From positions 112,347 to 176,346 of the forward strand of contig NZ_QRDZ01000019.1 of NCBI RefSeq assembly GCF_003386235.1: 64,000 nt of DNA. The letters are read 5' to 3'. This document shows positions 26,520-37,400 of this stretch, one piece after another. The notes under the pieces were generated by a model, which saw only the letters and a program-made list of their open reading frames with translations, searched no databases and was not told the DNA's origin. Position 1 is the stretch's first letter. Every line of letters begins with the position of its first letter. This DNA comes from Cohnella phaseoli (lineage in GTDB: Bacteria > Bacillota > Bacilli > Paenibacillales > Paenibacillaceae). Made by a program: the position numbers and the translations under genes.

Positions 26520-27836
26520 TTACTGAACCGTAATGGTCGTGTAGATTTTTTCAATGCTATCCACTGGCTGAACAGCCAGATCGATTACTGTTACATCTGC
26601 CTCTGCGCCTGCCGAAACGGCAATGTCAGTTTGGCTGTTGAAGTTCTGGATCGCGTTGATGTTTTGAAGCGTAGCCAAGTAGTTGACGCATTCGCCTTTA
26701 AGCAAATTGCGTCCGTCGGCGTTATTCGGCACCTTGCCGAGATAGAAATTGGAGAAAATGCGAACAAGATCATTGCTCGCAGAATCCAATACGCGAATTA
26801 CGCGGTTTTTGGAAAACGCCTTACCCTTCTCAGGAGCAAATGAGGTGAGGGAGTTAATATCCTGTTCGACGACCGCCCGTCCGTTGTTCACCGTAAACAA
26901 GAACTCTCCAGCTTGTAAAGCCGCAATAATCTGGCTGTTCGTGTATCTGGGGGAAGCATCCACAGCTCCATCATAGGCTGTGTAGGTTAGCGACTCATTG
27001 ACATCGGCTCCTGCCGTTGCGGCGGCTACCCAACCCGTAACCTGCGCAGCGGAAAGCACAGTACCGTCATCCAGAATGACCCCGTTTTTGACGCTGATAA
27101 CCCCTTCGTAATCAGCGGACGGATAGTTCTCCAACACGACCTGAATTTTCTTGCCATCTTCGTCTCTCAACCGCTTAACAAAGGAAGCAAAAGCCGCTTT
27201 AAGCGCAGTATCCGTCGAAGGCAGTGCAATCGTGTTGAAATCCTGCAGTTCAATCGCCTCAAGATAATCGAGATAATCCTGAAGAGCCGCCGTGTCATTC
27301 GAACCTCCGACAAGGGGGACGCCAGCCGCGGCGGCTAGTTCGCCCGTGCCTCCGAACGTAACCCATTCATTGGGAACCAGTCCGGAGATCGTTGAGACCG
27401 TCTGAGAATCTACCAGAACTCCTTTCAACAGCGTTTTTACGTCAAACAGGTTTTCGTCATCGACATTCTCCGCGACGGCCACCGCCAGATCGTTCCCGCG
27501 AATCCCAGCCCATCTGGCCGTCACCGTTAGGCTGCCGCTGGTTGCTGCTGCTTTCGTGCCCGTATTGACGCGATATACCAGCAACTTGCCGGCACGTTTC
27601 AGCGCTTCGCCGATCAGCAATAGCGATTCATCCGTGATCGGGTATCCGAGCTTGTGCAGTGTGTTCTCTCCGGCCTCGATTGTAATCACGCTCTTAGGCT
27701 CTCCCCAAGAAAGCACGAGAGGAATCGACACCACACCTCTTTCTCCTACCGACCCTAGAGCTTTCGGAGCGCTTTTGATATTGACGTACACGCCCGGTCT
27801 TACTTTGTTTTGAGTGGTCCATGTTCCACTTGCCAT
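26520..27836 (-). CDS. xkdK: Phage tail sheath protein, XkdK family
   Basis: A 438-residue contractile sheath subunit. The N-terminal RPGVYVNIKSAP and GVVSIPLVLSWGEPK, and the C-terminal KGKAFSKNRVIRVLDSASND followed by VQPVDSIEKIYTTITV, match the family. Start at 27836, right after a 62-residue small gene. Its presence shows the particle is contractile (myovirus or R-type tailocin), not siphovirus-like. Confidence 0.94.
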   Translation of the reverse strand: MASGTWTTQNKVRPGVYVNIKSAPKALGSVGERGVVSIPLVLSWGEPKSVITIEAGENTLHKLGYPITDESLLLIGEALKRAGKLLVYRVNTGTKAAATSGSLTVTARWAGIRGNDLAVAVAENVDDENLFDVKTLLKGVLVDSQTVSTISGLVPNEWVTFGGTGELAAAAGVPLVGGSNDTAALQDYLDYLEAIELQDFNTIALPSTDTALKAAFASFVKRLRDEDGKKIQVVLENYPSADYEGVISVKNGVILDDGTVLSAAQVTGWVAAATAGADVNESLTYTAYDGAVDASPRYTNSQIIAALQAGEFLFTVNNGRAVVEQDINSLTSFAPEKGKAFSKNRVIRVLDSASNDLVRIFSNFYLGKVPNNADGRNLLKGECVNYLATLQNINAIQNFNSQTDIAVSAGAEADVTVIDLAVQPVDSIEKIYTTITVQ

Positions 27837-27839
27837 AGT

Positions 27840-28028
27840 TTATTGTGCCTCCCGTTTTAGGTTTTTTTCGAAGATATTGACCGCTTCTTTGACGGTATAA
27901 GTCTCATCGTCGCGAAGCAAACCTCTCATCATATCCTTCTCTACTGCCGTAAAATGCTTCGATGCAAGAAGGGCTTCCTTGCTGTGCTTGACCGGCTGAG
28001 CACCGGACATTGCTGCCTGCTTATTCAT
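27840..28028 (-). CDS. Small tail-operon protein, unknown
   Basis: A 62-residue, charged, probably helical protein (KHSKEALLASKHFTAVEKDM, then ETYTVKEAVNIFEKNLKREA). It overlaps the upstream gene by 4 bases (ATGA) and sits 3 bases before the sheath start, as small genes of similar length do in Firmicutes PBSX-type operons. Function not known. Confidence 0.7.
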   Translation of the reverse strand: MNKQAAMSGAQPVKHSKEALLASKHFTAVEKDMMRGLLRDDETYTVKEAVNIFEKNLKREAQ

Positions 28029-28516
28029 GGGTGAACTCCTCCATTCTGTTCTAGCTTCTGCATCATAGATGCTTCTGCAGGAGGCATCCAGACGAAAAGC
28101 TGATAAGTAACGTAGAAAAGAAGAGCCTCGCCTTCTGCCTTGAACTTCATTCCAATTCCTCGTACCGAACGGCCTCCCGCATGAATTTGATTCAAAGACG
28201 TCATCAGCCGCTCGGCGATCGTATGCATTTCGTTGAGTCTTCGCTCAGGGTCAGAGTACTGAATGACGAATGGAAGCGTCCAGCGATAACGCCGATCGAG
28301 CTCCTGCGTATGTGACGATTCAGCCAGCTTGACCAGAAAATAGGGAAGGCTCGGCTGGTTTATCTCCTCGCTCTCGATTGCAACCTCCGGAAACGCCTCC
28401 TCCAGCGCCCCATCGACTGCTCGCCTAAAATCGTTAACAGTTACCTGCAGCTTCATCACCTCCGGGATCTGCGACATCAATTGGCCATGAGTTCGGCCTT
28501 TGTAGGAAATGCTCAC
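28025..28516 (-). CDS. Tail terminator-like protein, first gene of the tail operon
   Basis: A 163-residue protein from GTG 28516, with GGGGGAG eight bases upstream. The segment VTVNDFRRAVDGALEEAFPE, a beta-rich middle (RYRWTLPFVIQYSDPERR) and RLMTSLNQIHAGGRSVRGIG fit the phage tail terminator family (DUF6838-like) that caps the growing tail. It is the first gene of the run; nothing like a head-tail connector, capsid, portal or terminase lies upstream, only a non-phage secreted protein. Confidence 0.7.
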   Translation of the reverse strand: MSISYKGRTHGQLMSQIPEVMKLQVTVNDFRRAVDGALEEAFPEVAIESEEINQPSLPYFLVKLAESSHTQELDRRYRWTLPFVIQYSDPERRLNEMHTIAERLMTSLNQIHAGGRSVRGIGMKFKAEGEALLFYVTYQLFVWMPPAEASMMQKLEQNGGVHP

Positions 28517-28585
28517 ATTTTTCTCTCCCCCTCGCCTGGCAACGACCGACCATAGTAAGGGCAGTCGGAATAACCTTTCTATTTA

Positions 28586-28605
28586 TAGGTGGCATTCGTA
28601 CGACA
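28586..28605 (-). promoter_or_regulatory. 20-bp motif upstream of the tail operon, shared with 60571-60590
   Basis: Plus-strand TAGGTGGCATTCGTACGACA lies about 70 bases ahead of the GTG of the first tail gene. A copy with one mismatch stands ahead of the fibronectin-type gene. It may be a regulator site or part of a promoter; on the minus strand it is followed by TATAAATAG. Confidence 0.5.
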
Positions 28606-28635
28606 AACAGAATTTTATTTAGAAGGACAACGCAA

Positions 28636-28664
28636 AAAGCGCTCCGAGTATCGGAAGCGCCTTT
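28636..28664 (-). terminator. Rho-independent terminator of the RCC1-repeat gene
   Basis: On the minus strand AAAGGCGCTTCCGA pairs with TCGGAGCGCTTTTT across TAC, and ends in five T. It is almost the same hairpin as those ending the DoxX units. Confidence 0.75.
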
Positions 28665-28743
28665 GGGTATATGAATCTATCGGAAAGGGAACCTTCTAAC
28701 CTCCTGTCGTCGGTTGTCCTTTCTATGATAGAAAGCTATCCCC

Positions 28744-29958
28744 TCATTGCATTTTCTTAACAAGAATCGGAGTCAAGCTGTCCTTAAAGCTCGCATCTCC
28801 TAGCTGTCCGGCATTATTTTTTCCCCACGCCCATAGATTACCGTCTTCCGTAATCGCTACGGCATGCTGATCTCCCAAGGAGACTGAGATAACCTTCTCT
28901 ATTCCCACAATACGTCTTATTTCATGCCCCTTCTTAAACTCTACAGGATAGTCGCCTATATTGTTTCCCAAGACCATGAGAGAGCCATCCTTTTTCAGAA
29001 TTAGCGTGGATAACCCATTTGTAGCAATCGAAGAAACATCGGATAACCCGGTAATCTTTACAGGTTGATCTATGATTTCCGTTTCTTCCGGCAGTCCCAA
29101 ATTACCTCTGAAGTTCTTTCCCCAGCCCCAGACTGTTCCGTCTTTCGCAATAGCAAAATTTTGCTTCCCCTGACCTTTCGATAAGGCCACGACATTTTTC
29201 AAGCCCTCAATCTTAATAGCGGAATAACTCGGATTCATCTCAATATTACGAACGGCATAGCTATTATTTTCGGTAAACTTATGAGTTCTGAACTGCTTAT
29301 CCGCTAAGACAAACTTGATATCTTCGCCATAAGCCGTCCATTTCCATACCGTTCCGTCTTCCCTAAGGATATGAACTCCGGCTTTGCCGTCCCATGAAAT
29401 ATCTGTAGCGTCATTAATATTTTCAAGTTTGTGGTACCCGTTGTAATTCACCAATGGATGCCACACCCATACAGCACCGTCCTTGTCGATGGCGGAATAA
29501 ACTTCGCCGCCCGCAATTTTTACAATATTGGACAATTCCTCGATCCGTTTCGGTTCTGGAAATTCGGTAGTACCCTCAAAAATTTGCACCGAGTTTACCT
29601 TCCAGCTTGGGCCCCACTCCCACACCGTACCATCTTTTTTCAAAATGATATGATTATCTCGGAACGCTTGAATTTCAGCTACATCCTTTAAATTCTTCAT
29701 ATGCTCGGGAGTGTTATCTCGGGGAGTAGGCTTGCCTTTAATGACGTCCGCTACTCCTCCCCAATACCAGATCAATCCATCCGAGGTTTGAGCAACGCTG
29801 TGATAATCGTAAGCGATAACGGTAGGCGGCTTCATATCAGGCTTTGGCGCGGCAAGTGCCGGCACGGATAAGGCTAGGGCTAGTCCGGCAGCGAATAAAA
29901 TCGACCAGCGAAGCTTCGCCACCGTGCCCTTTGGAGCATTAATTTTCAACAAACTCAC
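28744..29958 (-). CDS. Secreted RCC1-repeat beta-propeller protein
   Basis: A 404-residue exported protein. The signal peptide covers roughly residues 15-37 (ILFAAGLALALSVPALAA). The mature part has RCC1-type repeats of about 50 residues, each with a VW-W(G) core: LIWYWGGVAD, TVWEWGPSWK, AVWVWHPLVN, TVWKWTAYGE, TVWGWGKNFRGNLGL, LWAWGKNNAGQLGD. This makes a probable seven-bladed propeller. Bacterial members are surface or secreted proteins of unknown role. The DNA is more AT-rich than neighbouring genes. It stands alone between terminators, so it is probably its own transcription unit. Confidence 0.85.
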   Translation of the reverse strand: MSLLKINAPKGTVAKLRWSILFAAGLALALSVPALAAPKPDMKPPTVIAYDYHSVAQTSDGLIWYWGGVADVIKGKPTPRDNTPEHMKNLKDVAEIQAFRDNHIILKKDGTVWEWGPSWKVNSVQIFEGTTEFPEPKRIEELSNIVKIAGGEVYSAIDKDGAVWVWHPLVNYNGYHKLENINDATDISWDGKAGVHILREDGTVWKWTAYGEDIKFVLADKQFRTHKFTENNSYAVRNIEMNPSYSAIKIEGLKNVVALSKGQGKQNFAIAKDGTVWGWGKNFRGNLGLPEETEIIDQPVKITGLSDVSSIATNGLSTLILKKDGSLMVLGNNIGDYPVEFKKGHEIRRIVGIEKVISVSLGDQHAVAITEDGNLWAWGKNNAGQLGDASFKDSLTPILVKKMQ

Positions 29959-30069
29959 TCTCCAATCCTTTTTAATACTTCCAGTAATTAGACAGAATTT
30001 CCAGCAGAAAAGTTCCTCACTTTGGTGATTCTCATAATTCTAATGATTGGGAGGATTATAACCATGCAA

Positions 30070-30110
30070 AATGGCGGCAAGGGATTTGGCCTCTCCCTAG
30101 TGCCGCCATT
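30070..30110 (-). terminator. Terminator at the end of locus B
   Basis: AATGGCGGCA (30070-30079) pairs perfectly with TGCCGCCATT (30101-30110), with inner GGGA/TCCC pairing; on the minus strand the stem is followed by TTTTG. It lies about 100 bases after the oxidoreductase stop and before the RCC1-repeat gene. Confidence 0.75.
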
Positions 30111-30206
30111 ATGATATACATCTTCTTTGCAGCGGGCTAACCTAACCTCGATTAACCTTACACTGTTAATGAACGCCAGAACCCTCATATTTCCTTCAAT
30201 CGTTAT

Positions 30207-31412
30207 TTATTTGATTGAGGTTTTTAATCGATTTTGCCGGTAATCGACGAAACGAACGGGCGCTCCCCCCGCCGCGACCGACTTCATGGATAGCGGAAAC
30301 ACAGAGCTCCACATCACCGCATCGTACACGTCGACGACAGGCTTCCGGTGTCCCTGGACAGCCGCTACGAATTCCTTCATGACGAACAAATCGCCGCCGC
30401 CGTGGCCCGCAGCCATCGCCTCGTCTGACCATTGTTGCCAGTGTGGATGCTCCCACTTCGGCGCACAGGCCCACAGCGACTTCCATTCCGCTTCGCCCTT
30501 GTCTTCGGCAGATTCATTCTCGAGCCAGATTACCGGGGACTCGCCATCGAATCGCGGCCCCATGTAGGCTCCCTTCGTGCCTTGCAGGCCGTAATGAACC
30601 ATATTGTGCGGACGCGACGATTGCAGGTCAACACGCAGCGAGATAAGGACGCCTCGCTTAGTACGGATCAGTGTACTGGACGTATCCCCCTGCTGCCAGA
30701 ATCCCGCCTGCGCACCCGGATGCTCTACACCGAACCGCTCGCAGAAATAGTCGACCGACGCTCTGCTGTTAGAGCTCAAGCTCACCAGTTCCTCGAAGTC
30801 GTCTCCGCCTTCCTCTCCCAGACCGAGCCATTTGACGACCGGTCCGAGTGAATGCGTCGGGTACGGCGCTCCATTATAGTCCCGAATATACTCTCCCCGC
30901 CATGTCAAACGGCCATCGTCATGGTGGAAAATACTTCGACAATCATGAATGTACCCGCACTCCGCATATGTGATTTCCCCGAATTCTCCGGCGTGCGCGA
31001 GCTGCTGCACCATCATATTCTCACGTGTAAAGATGTAGTTTTCCGCCAGCATATATGTTAATCCGGTTTGTTCGACCGTCTCGATCAGCTCCCACCCGTC
31101 TTCGATCGTATGCGCGGCTATCACTTCGCTCAATACATGTTTACCCGCGCGCAGAGCCTGAATCGCCTGACGAGCATGAATCAACATCGGCGTCGCGAGG
31201 AACACCGCATCGACCATCGGGCTGTCAAGCAGCTTCTCGTAGCTGTCGAACGTCGCAATGCCCGGATATTTGCTCTGCCAGTGGGCCAGAACGAGCGGAT
31301 TAAGATCGCATACCGCCACCAGTTCGATCGCATCGGCCATACTTGCGAGCACGTTGCCGAAAGCGCCTCCCCGTTGTCCGCCCACGACTGCCATTCTTAC
31401 TCTATTAACCAT
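30207..31412 (-). CDS. Gfo/Idh/MocA family oxidoreductase, locus B
   Basis: A 401-residue cytoplasmic NAD(P)-dependent sugar dehydrogenase-like enzyme. ATG 31412 has TGGAGG upstream; the longer frame lacks one. The nucleotide-binding loop reads MAVVGGQRGGAFG. Further family marks are DAVFLATPMLIHARQAIQAL, AGKHVLSEVIAAHT and the YAECGYIHDCR region. The closest relative is the locus C protein at 55509, which is colinear over its whole length. It is the last gene of locus B, 20 bases after the giant surface protein, and probably oxidises or epimerises a monosaccharide derived from the imported oligosaccharide. Confidence 0.9.
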   Translation of the reverse strand: MVNRVRMAVVGGQRGGAFGNVLASMADAIELVAVCDLNPLVLAHWQSKYPGIATFDSYEKLLDSPMVDAVFLATPMLIHARQAIQALRAGKHVLSEVIAAHTIEDGWELIETVEQTGLTYMLAENYIFTRENMMVQQLAHAGEFGEITYAECGYIHDCRSIFHHDDGRLTWRGEYIRDYNGAPYPTHSLGPVVKWLGLGEEGGDDFEELVSLSSNSRASVDYFCERFGVEHPGAQAGFWQQGDTSSTLIRTKRGVLISLRVDLQSSRPHNMVHYGLQGTKGAYMGPRFDGESPVIWLENESAEDKGEAEWKSLWACAPKWEHPHWQQWSDEAMAAGHGGGDLFVMKEFVAAVQGHRKPVVDVYDAVMWSSVFPLSMKSVAAGGAPVRFVDYRQNRLKTSIK

Positions 31413-31432
31413 TGTTAAGCCTCCATTAAGTA

Positions 31433-34400
31433 TTACGAAAGTATCAGTTTGACCAATCGCTCCATAATCGTTGCAGCTTGCTCGCGCGTAATCCATTCCT
31501 TCGGCTCCAGAAGCTTACCGGAAGTTCCGCTAAGGAGTCCGTTGGACGTAGCCCAGGTAACCGCTGGCACAGCCCAAGTCGAAATATCGCCATGATCGGC
31601 AAACTCTCCGATGGTATTCGCTGCAGCTTGTTCGCCAATCCGATTGTGCAAATAATTGTAGAGAATGACGCAAAACTGTTCTCGGGTCGCCATGCCCTCC
31701 GGGTTAAACGTAGCGTCGCTTGTCCCGGTAACCAGCCGATTTTCCGCCGCCCAGGCAACTGCTTGGCTATACCACTTGCCGTCTGCAACATCACCGAATT
31801 GCGGCTTCCCCGCAGGCACAGGCTCGCCGTCCAACCGATGCAGAATCGTAACCAGCATCCCCCGCGTCACAGGAGCGGTCGGGCTGAACGTGTTGCCGGA
31901 TGTCCCCGTGAAGAGTCCTCGGGCCGCTGCAAATCCGATGCTTTCCATGGACCAACGGTTAACGACATCTTGGAAGCCGTGTCGCTTCTCCATGAGTTGG
32001 AAATCAGACGATCCTTTCAAAGCCATGATCCATTGTTTCCCGATGACAGCCGACTTGCTGACGATATGGCCATCGGCTAGCACCGGAACGCTTTCGGCGG
32101 ACAACGCCTCCTTGGCGTCCACGGCAATCTTGATGTCGCTACCGAGATGATTCAGTACTTTGTCTCCCGACTTGATCTTGAACGAGTAGCGGCCAACCGG
32201 CTGTATGCCGATGGAAACCGTAAGCTCGCTCTTCATGGCTGCAAGCTCCTTCAGATTACCGGCTGTCAAGATTACGGTTCCCTGCGGCAAATCGATGAGC
32301 AGCCTGGAGACGGCATTGTTGACAAGCTGATCGACGGCTTCTCCGGGAAAAACGACTTCCGTCGCATCGGCAGCTTCCGTTATCCGAGGTCGGATGACAA
32401 CCTCCCGATCATTCGGCGCGGAACGGGCAATGAGCTGCTCTATCTGTTTAACTGTTATTTTGATATGTGCAATCCCATTTCGAATAACGACTTCCGGAGC
32501 TCCTTCATCGATGTCGGATCCAGGAAGATTCGTAGCCGCACCCCCGCTCCCGCCAGAACCGATCGGCAGAAACTTGGCACGAACGGCCACATTGCCCGCT
32601 GGCATGACGAAGCTCGTCGAGGGATTATCCGCGCTCTTCAGTACCGCTTCGCCCGCCACAAGCTGCCAGCCTTTGAAGACATAACCCGGGTCTGCCTTTG
32701 CATGCAGAAGCACCAATTCGCCAGTTGCAGCGCGCGAGGTATGGGCTGATGATCGACCTCCCGGCGATGATTCTACCTCAATAGGATAAATAGAAACGGA
32801 TTCCCCCAAAAGTTTGGTAGCCCCCATCGCTTCGGCACTCTTCGTACTGACGATGCCCCCATACAGCTCGATAAAGCTGCGTCCGATGTCGTCGCTGTCG
32901 TTGGCAGCCACATTGATTCCCACGTTGGCGTTTGCAAGCGGGGCAACGCCATTCGCTCCTATTATTGTCCATGGCAGAGCCGCGAAATAAACGGTATGCT
33001 TGGTCTCGTCATTGCGTACAATGCGCAATCCTATCTCTTCAGCGGCAATTTCCTGCAGCAGTAACGGCGTGCCAACGATCGTGTTGGAGTGGATATAGGC
33101 TTTAGGCGCTGTTCCGTTATTCGTCAGAGCAAACGTAAATTCAATTTTCCCTGCCGCCCCGTAGCCGGCATCGCGTCCGGGATCTATCGCGAACTGGACG
33201 CTGTCCTGCATCCACATTTCGCCTGTCTGCATCTCTTGAAGATGAACATCGTCGATCACATCCGCTAACAAATAAAAGTAGTTTTCGTCCCATAACGTTT
33301 GGACCGTCATCGATAAGTTATCGGGCTCATTGGACGTTCTGACAAGCTTGTCCGCCAGCTGCCAGACGCTGTCGGCGGCTCCGAGGGTTGGCGCAGCTTT
33401 CGGTGTCGTATTGAAAAAAGCTTTGCCGCTCAACTTGCCCGATACATCGGTATCTTCGATTTGGATGACAAGGTTGACATTGCCCGATGACTGCGCAGGA
33501 ATCATATCCGACGGTAAGGTTAAGATGTCATAGTAGAAGCTTACCGTCTGCCCCGCCGGGATAAACTTCGCTTCATATATTAGACTACCGTCTATAAAAT
33601 TAGCAGTAGCCGATTCTATGAGAATGCGAGCAGACACCGGATCGGCGGAAGTGTTGACGAGTACAAGCTTCATTTTCCATTGATCGTCCACGAATACCGG
33701 CGAGATGTTAGCCTCCAAGTAATCCGACAACACCCCGTTCACATCGGTTCCGGTTATGTTCTTGGAGATAACCGTCGCCTCCAACTTTTGCGTGACTGCC
33801 GAGGGATAGTTATTGTCCGACACGACTACGCCGTTGACGCCGTTCAAATAAATCGCCGGAGCGTCATCGTTGCTGTCCGTGTACCCCTTGCGCGGTTCGA
33901 AAACATTGCCCTCGATCGTTACATCCTGCGCACCGTTGACATTGATGGCGTACATGGTGTTCCGATTCCGGATGACATTGTTCCGGATCGTAATATGCTT
34001 GTGCAGCAAATATTGCGGGTCGCTGGTCATCTGCCCATCGCCCGAGATGTTAATGGGACTGTGCAGGACGGAGCCTGTGTAAAACCCGCTATTCTCGATC
34101 AGGTTATTCTCGATTAATAGGTTCCATACCGGTCCGCTTTCGCTCCATCCATCCTCGATTTCGGATTTGACCAGAATAGCGCTCATCCCGTTGTTCTTTA
34201 AAGTGTTATGTGCGATTTTCCCATCAAAAGCCTTAACGAGCAGACCGCGGGAACGGTTATTGTCTATATAATTGTTGTCAAATACAAACCCTCCGCCGTT
34301 TGCAGACTCGTTCTCGACCAGCGTTCCGGCCTCAAGGGCAAATGTTCCTTCAATGGTAAATTCGTATTGGTCGTTGCCCAAGGATCGGGTGGCCGAGGTA

Positions 34401-37400
34401 GCTAACGTGTCTGCCAATAGCTTGCCCTGACGAGTAAAGACGAGCACATGATCGCCAACCCGGAAAGGGGCATTGAGACCGGTATAGAAGTTATCTCCTT
34501 TGGTATAAACAACCGTATTCCCTGTCACACTGACCACTTTTCCAAATTCGCCGTTGACATTCGTCGCATCGTCCGTCATGTTCTCGAACAGGGAGTGGTA
34601 CACGCGCATACCTTCACGCTTGTTCGTAGAGTGAGTCGCGTCAGCGGTAGAAATCAGAGGCTTCGACCCTCGATCCCGCCCCATGGCATCGGATTCTACC
34701 AAACCTTGTACGATAGCGTTAATCGTGGGCGTAGAATGATTGTAGTTTTTGAAGAAATCGGCCGTTCCCTCTGTCAATAACGGAGCGGCCGCAGGAGTTG
34801 CCGCTACGCGCCACAGAGTCGTCGCCTTGTCTCCACCGTATTCGCTGAAGCCAAATCCGCTGCCGTTCAGGACGCTGACGTCTTCATAGCGAATATCGCT
34901 GCTGTACATCAATTTGTTCACATTTGCCGTAATGCCGCGCATCACGATTTTATTGCCGACCTCCAGATGATCGCTAGCTGCGCCGCTTACGGTAAAGGTG
35001 TTCAATCTCGTGTTAGGGTCGTATGTGCGATTGCCCAATCCGCCGTCAGCGAACGGGGTCGCGAAGTTGCCGTTTGCGTCGGGCTTGAGCAAGGTTAATC
35101 CTGCGCTTTCCGGGTAGTATGCCGGATCGGTGAAATCGGGCAAGAAGCCCGGATCGGCAATAACCGTAATCGCTTTGCCATTCACAGCAACGATTGTTCC
35201 TTGCGCATTGGCGTTATTTTGAGAGTCCATGACAAGACCCTTAATCGTAATATGGGAACTATTGTTCATTGTAATCCCCGGAACAGTATACCGCTCGAAT
35301 TCCGCCAACGCCCCGTAAGCGTAAATGCTCGTGCCGCTAAGCTGATCGAAGGCGATTTCGTTAGTGGCATATGCGCCTGGAGGAATCAAAACCGTTTGTT
35401 GCGTCCCAACCGAATCGGACAAAGCCTTCTTGAGGGTCACCTGTCGACCTTTCCAGTTAAATGTCTCTCTGCGCGGCATACCGACAAATAGCTCCTTGTC
35501 GATTTTAGGAAGCAAATCCAGATTGGCGCCGCTCGCCGCGCGAACGGAATAATCCAAAATATTATTTCCGTAGGCGTTGGTTGCCGTCCCCGCATCCACG
35601 GAGACTGCGCCCTCGTTGCCGTTAACAAGCGCATATGCAGTGTCGTTCAGTTTAATTAAACCGATATCCAGTTGATTTTCAATAATGCTGGCATTGCCGC
35701 TGCCATTCTGATACTCGATGTCGCCCTGAGCCTCGTTCCGAACGGAGACAACGTTCCGAGCGCCATTAACTGTAATTGCACTGCCATCGGCGACGATCTT
35801 GTTTAGACCAATCAATACATTCTGCCTGCCGGGCTGAACCCTGATCCCGGATTTTCCATTAATGGAATTGTTCTGAATACTCGTGTAGCTCGTGTTTACG
35901 TTAATTGCGGTATTATCCTGATCTACAAATACGTTGTTGCCGATATATGCCCCGTTTAAGCTGTTATCGTTCACGGCGTGCTTGCCGCCCTGAATGTAAC
36001 TATTCATAACGGTAGCGTTGACCGTTTGGAAGGTGTCCACGCCTGTTGATTCTTGACCGTCCATTACAATTCTGACCTTGTCCAGTACAAGATCGGTGAT
36101 TGCCTCGCCATTATCCACCCTTACGATCGGCATAGCTCCGCCATTTCGGCCTGCGCCGGCGTCTACATGGATTTCAACATTTTTCAGAGTCAATTTCTCG
36201 ACATTCCACGTATTGATTACCGCTTCCGGCGCGCCTCCGCGCACATGGATCGTCAGGTCCTCCAAGACAACTTCTTTATAGCCTTGTATAAAGACAGAGA
36301 AACGTCTGTCGTTCCACGGTTCAACCACAACATCGCCAATGGTCGAAGTTTCAATTTTGGCATTGTTGCCATTGACGAGGAGCGATTCGCTGCCGTTACC
36401 ATAAAAGCCCAATGAATCATTATCGCTGGAACGATAGATCGCCCCCTCGTCCGCAAGACCATTTTTCAGACGGCTGGCTATCGCGCTTGAAGATTCCTCA
36501 ATAGCCGGTGTATCTCCGTAGTCTCGCGCTGCCAAAGGATATTCCCCTTCCTGAAGCGTACTGCCGACAACTGTAGGAATAAGCGGTTCATCCGTGACTC
36601 CAGGGTCGCTCGGGTCAAAGTTGTTATAGGTAATGATCGGATTTAGCGCGACGGAGTCATGCCAGTTCTGCGTCCCGCCAAGATTGAGACGAAACCAAAT
36701 GTATTCATTCTTCCTGACATTCACGGAAATCGGAGCGATGCTCTTCGTCTCGCCATTGGCGATATCCTGCATCACATTTATATCCTCCGTATGGCCCGGA
36801 TACAGATTTTCTATCAAGCTGCCGGTACTGCTTAAGAAAATGCCGAATTTAACGCCGTCGCCCGCATCTGCGTTTCCGTTGGAATCTGCCAAGCTTACGG
36901 TTCCGTTTTCTAGCGCAATCTGAATCGTACCTGTATAAGGCGCCTTAAACGCAATCAAAGTATCGTTCTCCGCTCCCGCCAACATCCCATTTTGGCGAAT
37001 GAGACCGGCGCTGTAGCTTCCGTTCATTCTCCAGTTTTCACCATCGTTATGGGGCATTCTAACAGCCCTTTCGCTCCCGAAAGGCACATACATATACTCC
37101 CATTGGCCTGAAGGATTATTTGTATTCAAGTACTGCGCTTTGAAATTATAGACGAGATTGGTCGAAGGGATATTCCTCTCGAGATCGAGACTTGCGACAT
37201 AATTGAAATCGATGTAGTCAATCATCGGGTCAATCCAAACCGGCTGAATGGGCTGCGTGTCGCTCTTGGCAACCACAAAGCGAATCTGATCGCCCACGAA
37301 GCCAGATACCGTCAAATTGTCGAATGCAATTGAGGTATCGTTGTTATCCACGGAATGCCAGCCTTCGCCCGTAGGCCAGATTTTAACGTTTCCTTTAAAT

